Of a stretch of DNA of 64,000 nucleotides, positions 48,977 through 57,605 are shown piece by piece. How positions within the stretch are numbered: position 1 is the stretch's first letter; each line of letters starts with the position of its first letter. The translations under genes were made by a program, and so were the position numbers. Where the stretch lies: contig JBKPND010000065.1 of the NCBI GenBank assembly GCA_046732465.1, positions 1 to 64,000 of the forward strand, read 5' to 3'. Below the pieces are notes generated by a model. The model ran no database searches. It saw only the letters and a list, made by a program, of their open reading frames with translations, and was not told the DNA's origin. Origin of the DNA: DASUPK01 sp046732465. Its GTDB lineage: Bacteria; Actinomycetota; Thermoleophilia; Solirubrobacterales; 70-9.

Positions 48977-49073
48977 GCAAAGAGGTCTCGCGCGCTCGTC
49001 AGGCGTTACACCTCGAGCGTAACGTCGCCGCGTCGGATGGGACCGTGAACGCATTCCGAGGAAAGGAGCCGGT

Positions 49074-49352
49074 ATGGACGAGACCACGGAGAAGATCAGC
49101 GCGCTTCTGTACGAGGCCGGCGAGACCCATCACACCGTCTACCGGATCACTGACGGCGAGGACCCGGACTGGGCCTCCTGGTACGCCGATTGGCTGATCG
49201 ACCACTCGGAGCTGCCCGACCTGCTCGGCGCCCCGCCGGTGCGAAGCCACCTGGTGGCCGAGCTCGTCGCGCTCGACCGGGAGGTCGGCGCCGACGAGGG
49301 CTGGGAGGACGGCTATGCGGAGCGGCTCGTCGAGCGTCTCGGCTCGGCCTGA
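49074..49352 (+). CDS. conserved small hypothetical protein
   Basis: The 92-residue product begins MDETTEKISALLYEAGETHH and contains VYRITDGEDPDWASWYADWL and HSELPDLLGAPPVRSHLVAE, ending in an acidic helix. It is rich in Trp, Asp and Glu and has no signal or membrane span, so it is cytoplasmic. The ATG at 49074 has a good Shine-Dalgarno sequence (AAAGGAG) about 7 nt upstream. I do not recognise a characterised family. A 290-residue hypothetical gene follows after 31 bp. Confidence 0.75.
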   Translation: MDETTEKISALLYEAGETHHTVYRITDGEDPDWASWYADWLIDHSELPDLLGAPPVRSHLVAELVALDREVGADEGWEDGYAERLVERLGSA

Positions 49353-49383
49353 TCGACCCGGGCGGGACTAGGGTAGGAAGCCG

Positions 49384-50256
49384 ATGGCGAACCCCAGGGC
49401 CGAGGCCGAGGACAAGCTGGGCGGGGACTACGAGGCGCGGGTCCTCGAGCCGTCGCCGCCCGCCGTCACGGATCCCCCCTACTCCGATGACCCCGTCGCT
49501 CCGGACGAGGTCCCCGAGGGCCGGGAGCTGGTCTCGCCGGTCCACAACCGCGGCGATCACACCTGGGACGAGATCGCGGCGCAGGATCCGGAGATCGCGT
49601 CCTGGTGCGCCGAGCGCTGGCTGGGCGCCTGGAAGCGGCTCGAGCCGCTGAGCGCCGACTTCGCCGAGACCCGCATCGCGCTGCACAAGGTCGCCGAGGC
49701 CGTGGTGGCCCCGGCGCGCAAGCCCGAGAACGAGATCTCGCTGCGCTACACGCACGGCGGCTTCGGCACGCCCTTCTTCGAGCAGGACGGGCTCGATTGC
49801 CAGGTGCGGATCGCGCATGGCAAGCTCGTTCGCCAGCGCGGAACGGAGGAGACTGACGAGGCGCTGCCGCCCGAGGTGGACGCTGGCGCGGCGAGGGCGC
49901 TTGGGGACTTCTACGGCTTCGCCTGCTCCGTGCTCGAGCAGCTGCGGGCCGACGAACCCGACGGCGACCCGTCGCTGGTCCGCATCTGGCCCGAGCACTT
50001 CGACATCGCGGTGGAGCTCGGCGACGAGGCGAAGGGCAAGCGCGCGAATCTCGGGGCGTCGCCCGGCGACGACGGGCATGAGGAGCCCTACCTGTACATC
50101 GGGCCCCAGACGGCCGAGGTCTCGGGTGAGCTGTGGAACGCGAGGGGATTCAACGGCGCGGAGCTGAGCTACTCCGCGCTGCTCGCGGCCGCTGACCAGC
50201 GCCGCGCGGCGCTGGACTTCATGCGCGAGCGCTATCGCGCGTTGCAGGACAGTTAG
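49384..50256 (+). CDS. hypothetical protein, 290 residues
   Basis: The product has a Pro/Glu-rich start, then HTWDEIAAQDPEIASWCAER, WLGAWKRLEPLSADFAETRI, ISLRYTHGGFGTPFFEQDGL with DCQVRI, VRIWPEHFDIAVELGDEAKG, EEPYLYIGPQTAEVSGELWN and a final helix. There is no signal peptide or membrane span. The WPEHFD block with beta-rich surroundings resembles an uncharacterised group of Actinobacteria proteins, but I cannot assign function. TAGGGT lies 9 nt before the ATG, and a weak AGGAAG lies between. It ends 5 bp before the trypsin-like gene. Confidence 0.75.
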   Translation: MANPRAEAEDKLGGDYEARVLEPSPPAVTDPPYSDDPVAPDEVPEGRELVSPVHNRGDHTWDEIAAQDPEIASWCAERWLGAWKRLEPLSADFAETRIALHKVAEAVVAPARKPENEISLRYTHGGFGTPFFEQDGLDCQVRIAHGKLVRQRGTEETDEALPPEVDAGAARALGDFYGFACSVLEQLRADEPDGDPSLVRIWPEHFDIAVELGDEAKGKRANLGASPGDDGHEEPYLYIGPQTAEVSGELWNARGFNGAELSYSALLAAADQRRAALDFMRERYRALQDS

Positions 50257-50261
50257 CGGGA

Positions 50262-51112
50262 TTGAGCGGGGGTAACGGCGCACGAATCACGTGTGCCGCC
50301 GCAGTGCTCTGCGTCGCCGCCTTCGCCGGATCCTCCGCCGCCGGCGGCGCCGAGACGCCGGCTCCGAGAATCGTGGGCGGCGGCAAGGCCAATGCCGCGG
50401 GCTGGCGGTTCGCGGTCGCGCTCGAGCAGAAGCGGAGGCTGATCTGCACCGGTTCCCTGATCGCCCCGACCAAGGTGCTCACCGCGGCGCACTGCGCGAA
50501 GGGGGGCAAGCGCAAGCAGCTCTCCGCGTTCGCGGGCGGCCCCTCGATCGCTCCCAAACGCCGCCGGCCCAGGATCAAGGTGAAGGCCGTCACCATCGAT
50601 CCGACCTACAACGGGCGCAAGGTCGAGCGCGACTTCGCCGTCCTGACCCTGGCGAGTGCACCGGCTGCGCAGCCGATCGCCCTCCCGAGCCGCGCCGAGG
50701 CGAAGGCGGCGACCCGGCCGGGCCGGATCGTCCGCACCGGTGGCTGGGGCACGAGGAGCGTCTGGGGATTCAATGTCGCGCGGCGCCTCAAGGCGACCAA
50801 GGAGCGGGTCTTCCCGGCACGCGTCTGCGACCGGCTCTTCGGCAAGGAGCGGGCTTCCAGCAGGGATCCATGATCTGCGCCCTCGGCAAGCTGGTCCGCC
50901 GCTTCCGCAGCCGCCTGCCGTTCCACTCGACCTCCTGCAGCGGCGACAGCGGCGGGCCGGTCGTCGCCCGCACGCCGGGCGGCCCGCGCCTGGTCGGCGT
51001 GGTGAGCGCCGGCCTCTTCCCGTGCGGCTTTGGGGCGCCGAGCATCTACGCCCGGGTGGCGAGCCGGCGCGGGTTCATCAGGCGCGCCGCCGGACTTTCT
51101 CTGACGGGCTGA
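50262..51112 (+). pseudogene. trypsin-like serine protease interrupted by a frameshift
   Basis: The first part (from TTG 50262) has a signal peptide (CAAAVLCVAAFAGSSAAGGA), the activation-like APRIVGGGKANAAGWRFAVA, the His motif LTAAHCAK and the Asp motif ERDFAVLTLA. The frame then ends at a stop (50871-50873) after KERASSRDP. In another frame the protein continues directly with FQQGSMICALGKLVRRF, the Ser motif STSCSGDSGGPVVARTPGG and the C-terminus IYARVASRRGFIRR, ending at 51112. All three catalytic residues survive, and the break maps to about 50848-50860. Loss of one base explains it. It is either a recent pseudogene or a sequencing error. Confidence 0.8.
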
Positions 51113-51151
51113 CGCCCGTCGGGACCGGCTCGGCGTAGAATCGCGCCGCAG

Positions 51152-54100
51152 GTGAGGCAGAGGACCGTCTGGAGGAGAGCCAGACTCGGGCTGGCTGCGG
51201 GACTTCTCGCCGGCGCCATCGTGATGACGGCGGCGGGGTCGGCCCTGGCGGAGTTCCCGTACACCCGCCCGGCGGGCGACCCGACCGACTTCAAGGACCT
51301 CTTCCTCGACCCGGGGCAGGTGCCGAACGACGTGGGCGGCGACGACTGGAAGTACGCCGCCACACCCGAGGCCTCGCCTCCCGCCGACCCCTTCGGCGTC
51401 GAGCTTGGCGGTGTGCGCGGCGCCCACATCGTCGATCCGGACACCACGCCGCCGACCGCCTGGGAGACCACCACCGGGCGTCCCGACGTGCAGATCGCGG
51501 TCCTCGACTCCGGGATCGAGTGGAACAACCAGGGCGCGATGGCGAACGAGCGCTTCAAGGTGTGGCTCAACAAGGGCGAGCTGCCCACCCCCAACACCGG
51601 CCTCGACGACGCGGGCTCGATCACGGAGTCGCTGCTCGGCGATGACTGCGACGGGTACACGGCCGGCCAGTACGACGCCAACGGCGACGGCGTCTTCGAC
51701 CTGCGCGACTATGCCTGCGACGACCGGATCGACCTCGGCGACACCCGCCGGTCGGGCCCCGCCGGCTTCCTGACGCCCGAGGACCTGACGATCGCCTTCT
51801 CCGACGACAGCGACGCCGACGGCAACGGCTTCGTCGATGACATCGCCGGTTGGGACTTCCTCGACAACGACAACGACCCCTTCGACGATGTCCAGTACGG
51901 GCACGGCACCGGCGAGGCTCAGGACTCGACCGCCGAGGCCGACAACGGGCAGGACGACGCCGGCTCCTGCCCGAACTGCGTGGTGATGCCGCTGCGCGTC
52001 GGCGACAGCTTCATCGCCGACGTCAACCGCTTCGCCCAGGCCGCCCTCTACGCGACCGACAACGGCGCCCTGGTGATCCAGGAGGCGCTCGGGACGCTCA
52101 ACAACAGCAAGCTCGCGCGGGAGGCGGTCAACTACGCCTATGACCACGGGACCACGGTGATCGCGTCGGCGGCGGACGAGGCGGCGCAGCACAACAACTG
52201 GCCCTCCAGCCTGCCGCACGTGATCCTGGTCAACTCGGTCACCAAGTACGACAGCGGCTCGACGCCGCACTCCTACCTCGAGTTCAACGGCTGCACCAAC
52301 TTCAACGCCAAGGTCACGGTCGCGATCCCGTCGAGCAGCTGCTCCTCCGAGGCCACCGGCAAGGGCTCCGGCATCGCCGGGCTGATCTACAGCGCCGCCC
52401 TAGACGCCCACGACCGCGGCAAGCTCGACCCGGCGGATGACTGCACCCGGGTCAATGGCGACCCATGCATCATCACGCCTAACGAGGTGCGGCAATTGAT
52501 GGCCTCCGGGACGATCGACGGCGCCGGCCAGGCCGACGACGTCGACTTCTTCAGGGGGCCCCTCCTCGACCCGGAGCCCGACTGCACACCCCCGGTCGCG
52601 GGTTGCACCGACCCGTACACGGCTTCCAACATCCTCGGGCTCAACACGGCGCGTCCGGTGTCCCCACCACCCCCGCTGAATCTGCTGGCACCCAGCCGCT
52701 CCTACGCGGCGCGGGCGGGACATGACCAGTTCTATGGCTGGGGCCGGGTCAATGCCGCCAAAGCGGTGGGGGCACTCGTCCGCCCGCCGCTCGGAGACTC
52801 CTCGGTGAAGTCACTGACCCCACCGGAGGTCGAGATCACATCGCCGCAGTGGTACGACCAGATCGATCCCTCGCAGACCAGCTTCGACGTGGAGGGACAC
52901 GTCTCGGTGCGGGCGGGAAGCTGCAGCTACGCGGTCCTCGTGGCACCCGGTCATTACCCCAACAATGGCGTGGCGCCGAACGGGGATTTCCAACAGGTCG
53001 GCTCCACGCAGAGCTGCGACTCGCCCGTCGACGGGACTCTCGCCACGATCAACATCGCGCAGCTCGAGGCCCAGTTCCCATCAGGGACTTCGTTCACCGG
53101 CGCCCAGCCTCAGCCCGACCCGGGCACGCCGCCGACCGCCCCTGGAGTCGACAACGGACGGCCGTTCAAGGCGCCCAACGGCTTCACCGTAAAGGTGGTC
53201 GCCTCCACGACGCAGGACGGCCATGACCTGACCGGTGAGGACGAACGTGCGATGTGGCTGCACCGCGACGTCTCGATGTTGCCCGGGTTCCCGCGCAAGC
53301 TCGATGGGAGCTCATCCACAGGCGACGGCGCCTCATCGCCGGTGTTGGTGGACCTCGATGGCGACAATCGCAACGAGCTCGTGGTCGGCGGCAGCGACGG
53401 CACGATCCACGCCTACCGGCCCGACGGCTCGGAGCTGCCGGGCTGGCCCGTGCACACCGATCCCCTGCCACTCCATACGGGCGAGCCGGCCTTCGAGAGC
53501 GACGAGGTACCCACCGACGCCTCCACCGGGGCCGTTCTTGCCTCGGTCGCGGCGGACGACGTCGACCACGACGGTGTCCCCGAGGTCTTCGCCGCCGACA
53601 TGGAGGGGCAGGTCTACGGATGGGACGCGGAGGGCAACCAGGTCTTCCACGAGCAGTCGAACCCGGACTATTCGGGCCGGCCTCTGTCCCCCTTCGTCAA
53701 CTCGCGCCACGGCAAGTTCAACCGCACGCAGCACGGCTTCATCGGCTCACCTGTGCTGGCCGACCTCGACGGTGACGGCAAGCTGGAGGTGATCGCGGCC
53801 TCGATGGATCGGCACGTCTACGCCTGGCATCCGAACGGGAACCCCGTCGCGGGCTACCCGGTGCTGGTAGTCGATCCGAGCAAGGTCCAGTCGATCGACC
53901 CGAACACCCATCAGGTCACCTTCAACGCGAGCGCCGGCTCGGAGCAGCAGGGTGCGATCGTGGACACACCCGCGGTGGGGGACCTCGATGGGGCGACCAG
54001 CGGCGCCGCGGCACTACCGGAGATCGTGATCGGGACCAACGAGGAGTACGACGAGGACGCGAACGCCGACCTGATCAGCGGCGGGCTCTACGCGGTCGCG

Positions 54101-55723
54101 GCTGGGGCCGGGATCCTCAGCCCGGGCAACTCCAGGCTCTACGCGATCGAGCCCGGTGGCGACGGAGACTCGAACCCCAACCCGACCAACGCGCTGCGAC
54201 CCGGCTGGCCCGCGAAGATTGGCATCGTCTCGACTGAGCTGCTGCCGGTCGTGGGAGAGGGCATCACGGGGTCGCCGGCGATCGGGCCGGTCAATTGCTC
54301 CTCGGGCGGCTCGGGGCCGAAGATCACCGTGATGCCCGCGGCCGGGTTCTCATACGTGCTCAACCCGAACGGGCATTCGTGCTACGGCCAGGACGTCAAC
54401 GGCAACGATCGCGTACTCAACTCCGTCCTCAGCGCGGGTCCCCGGAAGTACGACCTCACGACGACGTCCGCGGTCGGTCACCCCGCCTTCGCAAACCTCG
54501 GCGGCCTGAACCCGGGCGTCAGCGTGCTCGCGCCGGCGACCGGACTCATCCGCTCGCTCGATGTCGGCGTGAACGAGTATCAGGGCGGCCAGGACTTCGC
54601 GATGGCCTGGAACGCCTCAACCGGACAGGCGGACGTCGGCTGGCCCCTTGTCGTCAACGACCTCCAGTTCCTCACCGGTCCCGCCGCCGCTGACATCGAC
54701 GGTCAGCCCGGCGACGAGGTGGTCGGCGGCACGGCCTCCTTCGACCTCTACGCGGCCAACAATGCCGGCGTCGCCGTGAGCGGCTGGCCCAAGTTGACCG
54801 GCGACTGGACCGTGGCCGTCCCGACGATCGGAAGCTGGGGCACCGTCGATACGGATTCAGGCGTCCACAAGCGGGTGATCGGCCTGACCCGCTCCGGCTA
54901 CCTGTTCGCCTACAACACCCCCGCGGGCCCCTGCACCAGCTCGTCCTGGCCGCGGTTCCATCACGACGACGCCAATTCCGGCGACTACCGCCGCGACGCC
55001 GTCCTGCCGGGCAAGCCGACCAACGAGTCGGTGACGGCCTCGGGTCCGCGGGACAACACGCTTGATCCGCCCGGCGACGACCTCCTCTGTGGGACCGCGG
55101 CCAAGTACGACGTGGTGACCTCCGACGATCCGATCACCGACGCGATCGAGTTCGCCGCCGCGACGCCGCTCCCCGGCGCCACCGCGCCGACGGCACCGGG
55201 CGCGGCCCAGACCTTCCAGGTCCCGGCCGGGGCACACCGCTACGTCGCGCTCCGCGGCGAGGACGAGCAGGGCAACGTCGGCCGGTTCGTGAGCTTCGAC
55301 CTGGGATCCGGGCCTATCGACGTCGACGGCGACGGCATCACGGACGGCTCGGACAACTGCCCCAACGTGGCGAACCCCGGCCAGGAGGACTCGAACGGGG
55401 ACGGGGTCGGCGACGCGTGCACGCCTCCGCCGCCCGCGTCGCCCCCGGGCCTGAGTCCCGGGGCCCCGAAGCTCTTCCTGAAGGTGAAGGGCAAGGCGCG
55501 GGTGGGCCAGCGGAGCTGCATCAAGGTCACCGCCAGAGACCAGACCGGCGTCGTCATTCCCGGGGCCATCGTCCGTTTCGGGCACAAGTCCAAGAGAACC
55601 AACGCCAACGGAAAAGTGAAGATCTGCCGCCGCTTCAAGAAGGGCGGCAAGGTCAACGTCTCGGTCGAGAAGCCGGGCTACGAGGGCGCCGCGACGTCCG
55701 TCAAGGTGCGGCGGCGCAAGTAG
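51152..55723 (+). CDS. large secreted subtilisin-like (S8) protease with FG-GAP and thrombospondin-3 repeats
   Basis: The 1523-residue product has a signal peptide (LGLAAGLLAGAIVMTAAGSA) and an S8 domain: catalytic Asp in IAVLDSGIEW (~118), His in YGHGTGEAQD (~249), and Ser probably in ATGKGSGIAGLIYSA (~405), which departs from the usual GTSxAxP. Residues ~720-1260 carry FG-GAP/VCBS repeats that form a beta-propeller (LVDLDGDNRNELVVGG, VDHDGVPEVFAADMEGQVYG, LADLDGDGKLEVIAASMDRH). Near 1389-1424 is a TSP3 calcium motif (DVDGDGITDGSDNCP, DSNGDGVGDAC), followed by a basic carboxypeptidase-regulatory-like domain ending KVRRRK. Start is GTG 51152. Confidence 0.85.
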   Translation: MRQRTVWRRARLGLAAGLLAGAIVMTAAGSALAEFPYTRPAGDPTDFKDLFLDPGQVPNDVGGDDWKYAATPEASPPADPFGVELGGVRGAHIVDPDTTPPTAWETTTGRPDVQIAVLDSGIEWNNQGAMANERFKVWLNKGELPTPNTGLDDAGSITESLLGDDCDGYTAGQYDANGDGVFDLRDYACDDRIDLGDTRRSGPAGFLTPEDLTIAFSDDSDADGNGFVDDIAGWDFLDNDNDPFDDVQYGHGTGEAQDSTAEADNGQDDAGSCPNCVVMPLRVGDSFIADVNRFAQAALYATDNGALVIQEALGTLNNSKLAREAVNYAYDHGTTVIASAADEAAQHNNWPSSLPHVILVNSVTKYDSGSTPHSYLEFNGCTNFNAKVTVAIPSSSCSSEATGKGSGIAGLIYSAALDAHDRGKLDPADDCTRVNGDPCIITPNEVRQLMASGTIDGAGQADDVDFFRGPLLDPEPDCTPPVAGCTDPYTASNILGLNTARPVSPPPPLNLLAPSRSYAARAGHDQFYGWGRVNAAKAVGALVRPPLGDSSVKSLTPPEVEITSPQWYDQIDPSQTSFDVEGHVSVRAGSCSYAVLVAPGHYPNNGVAPNGDFQQVGSTQSCDSPVDGTLATINIAQLEAQFPSGTSFTGAQPQPDPGTPPTAPGVDNGRPFKAPNGFTVKVVASTTQDGHDLTGEDERAMWLHRDVSMLPGFPRKLDGSSSTGDGASSPVLVDLDGDNRNELVVGGSDGTIHAYRPDGSELPGWPVHTDPLPLHTGEPAFESDEVPTDASTGAVLASVAADDVDHDGVPEVFAADMEGQVYGWDAEGNQVFHEQSNPDYSGRPLSPFVNSRHGKFNRTQHGFIGSPVLADLDGDGKLEVIAASMDRHVYAWHPNGNPVAGYPVLVVDPSKVQSIDPNTHQVTFNASAGSEQQGAIVDTPAVGDLDGATSGAAALPEIVIGTNEEYDEDANADLISGGLYAVAAGAGILSPGNSRLYAIEPGGDGDSNPNPTNALRPGWPAKIGIVSTELLPVVGEGITGSPAIGPVNCSSGGSGPKITVMPAAGFSYVLNPNGHSCYGQDVNGNDRVLNSVLSAGPRKYDLTTTSAVGHPAFANLGGLNPGVSVLAPATGLIRSLDVGVNEYQGGQDFAMAWNASTGQADVGWPLVVNDLQFLTGPAAADIDGQPGDEVVGGTASFDLYAANNAGVAVSGWPKLTGDWTVAVPTIGSWGTVDTDSGVHKRVIGLTRSGYLFAYNTPAGPCTSSSWPRFHHDDANSGDYRRDAVLPGKPTNESVTASGPRDNTLDPPGDDLLCGTAAKYDVVTSDDPITDAIEFAAATPLPGATAPTAPGAAQTFQVPAGAHRYVALRGEDEQGNVGRFVSFDLGSGPIDVDGDGITDGSDNCPNVANPGQEDSNGDGVGDACTPPPPASPPGLSPGAPKLFLKVKGKARVGQRSCIKVTARDQTGVVIPGAIVRFGHKSKRTNANGKVKICRRFKKGGKVNVSVEKPGYEGAATSVKVRRRK

Positions 55724-55745
55724 CCGACGGCCAAACCCGGCGAGC

Positions 55746-55762
55746 GGACTCGAACCGAGTCC
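55746..55762. terminator. hairpin after the subtilisin-like gene
   Basis: A perfect 7-bp inverted repeat GGACTCG-AAC-CGAGTCC lies 22 bases after the stop codon at 55723. No T-run follows. It may mark the transcript 3' end. Its bases superficially resemble a tRNA T arm, but the stem does not fit that register. Confidence 0.4.
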
Positions 55763-55794
55763 CTCAAGGGGCGTCCATCCGCCGTCCTAGCCTC

Positions 55795-56235
55795 ATGGAG
55801 GCAATGAGCAAGAAGGGGGAACGCCGCCCCTGCGGCCGCTGTAAGCAATCACTTCCACTCGCGGAGTTCGCGCGCTATGGCAACGGCTACCAGTCCTACT
55901 GCCGCACCTGCCAAAAGGAGTACGACGCAGCTTGGTACGAGGAGAACAAGGCGCGAAGAAGAGCCAAGGCGAAAGCCGACCGGCAGGAGTACATAGCGTG
56001 GCTGGACTCGCTGAAGGAAGGGAAGCCCTGCACCGATTGCGGACGCAGTTACCCGTCGTATGTCATGGAGTGGGATCACCTGCCCCATGCGGTGAAGACC
56101 CTCGTCCTCGCTGACACGCGACGCGCGGCCTTCTCCAGGGCGCGGATCTTGGCTGAACTAGAGAACTGCGAGCTGGTCTGCGCTAACTGTCACCGCGAGC
56201 GCACGTTCGGCCCCGCCCGAAGGAAAGCTGCCTAG
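55795..56235 (+). CDS. HNH endonuclease-like zinc protein abutting tRNA-Thr
   Basis: The 146-residue product has two CxxC zinc pairs at the N-terminus (RRPCGRCKQSLPLAEF, SYCRTCQKEYDAAWYEENK), a basic helix (RRRAKAKADRQEYIAWLDSL), another pair (CTDCGRSYPS) and the HNH core: VMEWDHLPHAVK, then LENCELVCANCHRERT, giving the His-Asn-His and Cys ligands. It should nick or cut DNA, as free-standing homing-type HNH enzymes do. ATG at 55795 or 55804 may start the protein. The stop is one base from the 3' end of tRNA-Thr(CGT). It uses AGA, AGG and ATA codons more than its neighbours. Confidence 0.78.
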   Translation: MEAMSKKGERRPCGRCKQSLPLAEFARYGNGYQSYCRTCQKEYDAAWYEENKARRRAKAKADRQEYIAWLDSLKEGKPCTDCGRSYPSYVMEWDHLPHAVKTLVLADTRRAAFSRARILAELENCELVCANCHRERTFGPARRKAA

Positions 56236-56236
56236 A

Positions 56237-56309
56237 AGCCCAGGGCCGGGCTCGAACCGGCGACCTCATCTTTACGAGAGATGTGCTCTACCAACTGAGC
56301 TACCTGGGC
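56237..56309 (-). tRNA. tRNA-Thr (anticodon CGT)
   Basis: The minus strand folds as a full tRNA: acceptor GCCCAGG/CCTGGGC, D arm GCTC/GAGC, anticodon stem CATCT/AGATG with loop CTCGTAA (anticodon CGT), and T arm GCCGG-TTCGAGC-CCGGC. Discriminator is U; CCA is not encoded. Its D and T arms nearly match the tRNA-Thr(GGT) at 15872-15944. Confidence 0.97.
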
Positions 56310-56345
56310 GCGCCTATTGGCCACGCGATTGTAGGGTCCCCGTCC

Positions 56346-57113
56346 GTGAACGATCAGCCGCTGCTCACCGAGCGCCGCGACCGCGTCCTGTTGATCACCC
56401 TGAACCGCCCGGACGCGCGGAACGCCGTCAACCTGGCGATGGCCGAGGGGATGGCCGCCGCGCTCGACCAGCTCGACTCCGACGACGAGCTCAGCCTCGG
56501 CGTGATCGCGGGCGAGGGCAAGGGCTTCAGCTCGGGGATGGATCTGAAGGCCTTCGCCAGCGGGGAGCGGCCGTGGGCCGGCGACCGCGGCTTCGCGGGA
56601 ATCGTCCAGAAGCCGGCCGAGAAGCCGCTGATCGCGGCGATCGAGGGCTTCGCCGTCGCGGGCGGCCTCGAGATCGCGCTCGCCTGCGACCTGATCGTCG
56701 CGGCGAAGGGGGCGAAGCTCGGCATCCCCGAGGCGAAGCGAGGCCTCGTCGCGGCGGGCGGCGCGCTCCGCCAGCTGCCGCGTCGCCTCCCGGCCGCGAT
56801 CGCAATGGAGCTCGCGCTCACCGGCGAGACGATCACCGCCGAGCGGGCAGCCGAGCTCGGCCTCGTCAACCGGATGGCGGATCCTGGCAAGGCCCTCGAC
56901 GTCGCCCTCGCGCTCGCCGAGGAGGTCGCCGCCAACGCGCCGCTCGCGCTGCGCGCCTCGAAGACGGTCCTCAGCAAGCAGGATTCCTGGGACGACGAGA
57001 CCTTCTGGGCGAAGCAGGGCGAGCTCGTCGCCCCCGTCTTCGCCTCCGAGGACGCCATCGAGGGCGCCACCGCCTTCAGCGAGAAGCGCGAGCCGGACTG
57101 GATGGGCCGCTAG
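56346..57113 (+). CDS. enoyl-CoA hydratase/isomerase family protein
   Basis: The 255-residue crotonase hydrates enoyl-CoA or carries out a related reaction. It has VLLITLNRPDARNAVNLAMA, GEGKGFSSGMDLKAF (first oxyanion-hole loop), AIEGFAVAGGLEIALACDLI with the first catalytic Glu in GGLE, and KLGIPEAKRGLVAAGGALRQ with the second Glu in PE. Both acidic residues are present, so hydratase activity is likely. GTG at 56346 was chosen, with TAGGGT 8 nt upstream; the frame upstream runs through the tRNA-Thr gene. It is a single gene, followed by a VOC protein. Confidence 0.92.
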   Translation: MNDQPLLTERRDRVLLITLNRPDARNAVNLAMAEGMAAALDQLDSDDELSLGVIAGEGKGFSSGMDLKAFASGERPWAGDRGFAGIVQKPAEKPLIAAIEGFAVAGGLEIALACDLIVAAKGAKLGIPEAKRGLVAAGGALRQLPRRLPAAIAMELALTGETITAERAAELGLVNRMADPGKALDVALALAEEVAANAPLALRASKTVLSKQDSWDDETFWAKQGELVAPVFASEDAIEGATAFSEKREPDWMGR

Positions 57114-57197
57114 GCCGCGCCCCTCTACACGTCCGTTTCCTTCAAGAACACCCGCACGCCGTCTGGTTGGCTCGCCGCAACGTCGAAGGAGAGCGCC

Positions 57198-57605
57198 ATG
57201 AAGATCGAGTTCATTGCAAGCGTCGCCCTGATCACCGCCGACCCGCCGGGCAGCCGCGAGTTGTTCGTCGAGGAACTCGGCCTGCCACTGGACGGGGCCG
57301 GCGACTACATCTACACCGACCAGATCGAGGGCAGCAAGCACTTCGGCCTCTGGCCGCTGAAGGAGGCGGCGCAAGCGTGCTTCGGGACCGACGAGTGGCC
57401 GGCGGATCGGACGATCCCGCAGGTCAGCGTCGAATTCGAGGTCGCGAGTCCCGAAGCGGTTCGCGAGGCGGCTGCAGAGCTCGAGGCAAGCGGCTACGAG
57501 CATCTGCATCCACCCCGTGAGGAGCCCTGGGGTCAGTCGATCGCGCGGTGGCTCTCCCGCGACGGCGCGATCCTGGGGATCTCATACGTGCCGTCGATGC
57601 ACTAG
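57198..57605 (+). CDS. VOC (glyoxalase/bleomycin resistance fold) family protein
   Basis: The 135-residue product has two beta-alpha-beta-beta-beta halves. It begins MKIEFIASVALITADPPGSR with LFVEELGLPLDGAGDYIYTD, and the second half has QVSVEFEVASPEAVREAAAE, LEASGYEHLHPPREEPWGQS and SRDGAILGISYVP. Metal-ligand positions (His/Glu) are only partly kept, so the reaction is unknown. AGGAGAGC precedes the ATG at 57198. Its stop overlaps that of the convergent fabI in CTAG. Confidence 0.85.
   Translation: MKIEFIASVALITADPPGSRELFVEELGLPLDGAGDYIYTDQIEGSKHFGLWPLKEAAQACFGTDEWPADRTIPQVSVEFEVASPEAVREAAAELEASGYEHLHPPREEPWGQSIARWLSRDGAILGISYVPSMH

Noticed and set aside
50830..50873. Programmed -1 ribosomal frameshift in the trypsin-like gene
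   Set aside because: No X-XXY-YYZ slippery heptamer or clear downstream pseudoknot is visible at the junction.
55741..55765. Degenerate tRNA 3' fragment upstream of the HNH gene
   Set aside because: The bases look like a T arm, but in the TTCGA register the stem does not pair; it is a perfect 7-bp hairpin instead.
56283..56345. Longer start for the enoyl-CoA hydratase beginning inside tRNA-Thr(CGT)
   Set aside because: It translates tRNA sequence; GTG at 56346 lies right at the conserved domain and behind a -10 box.
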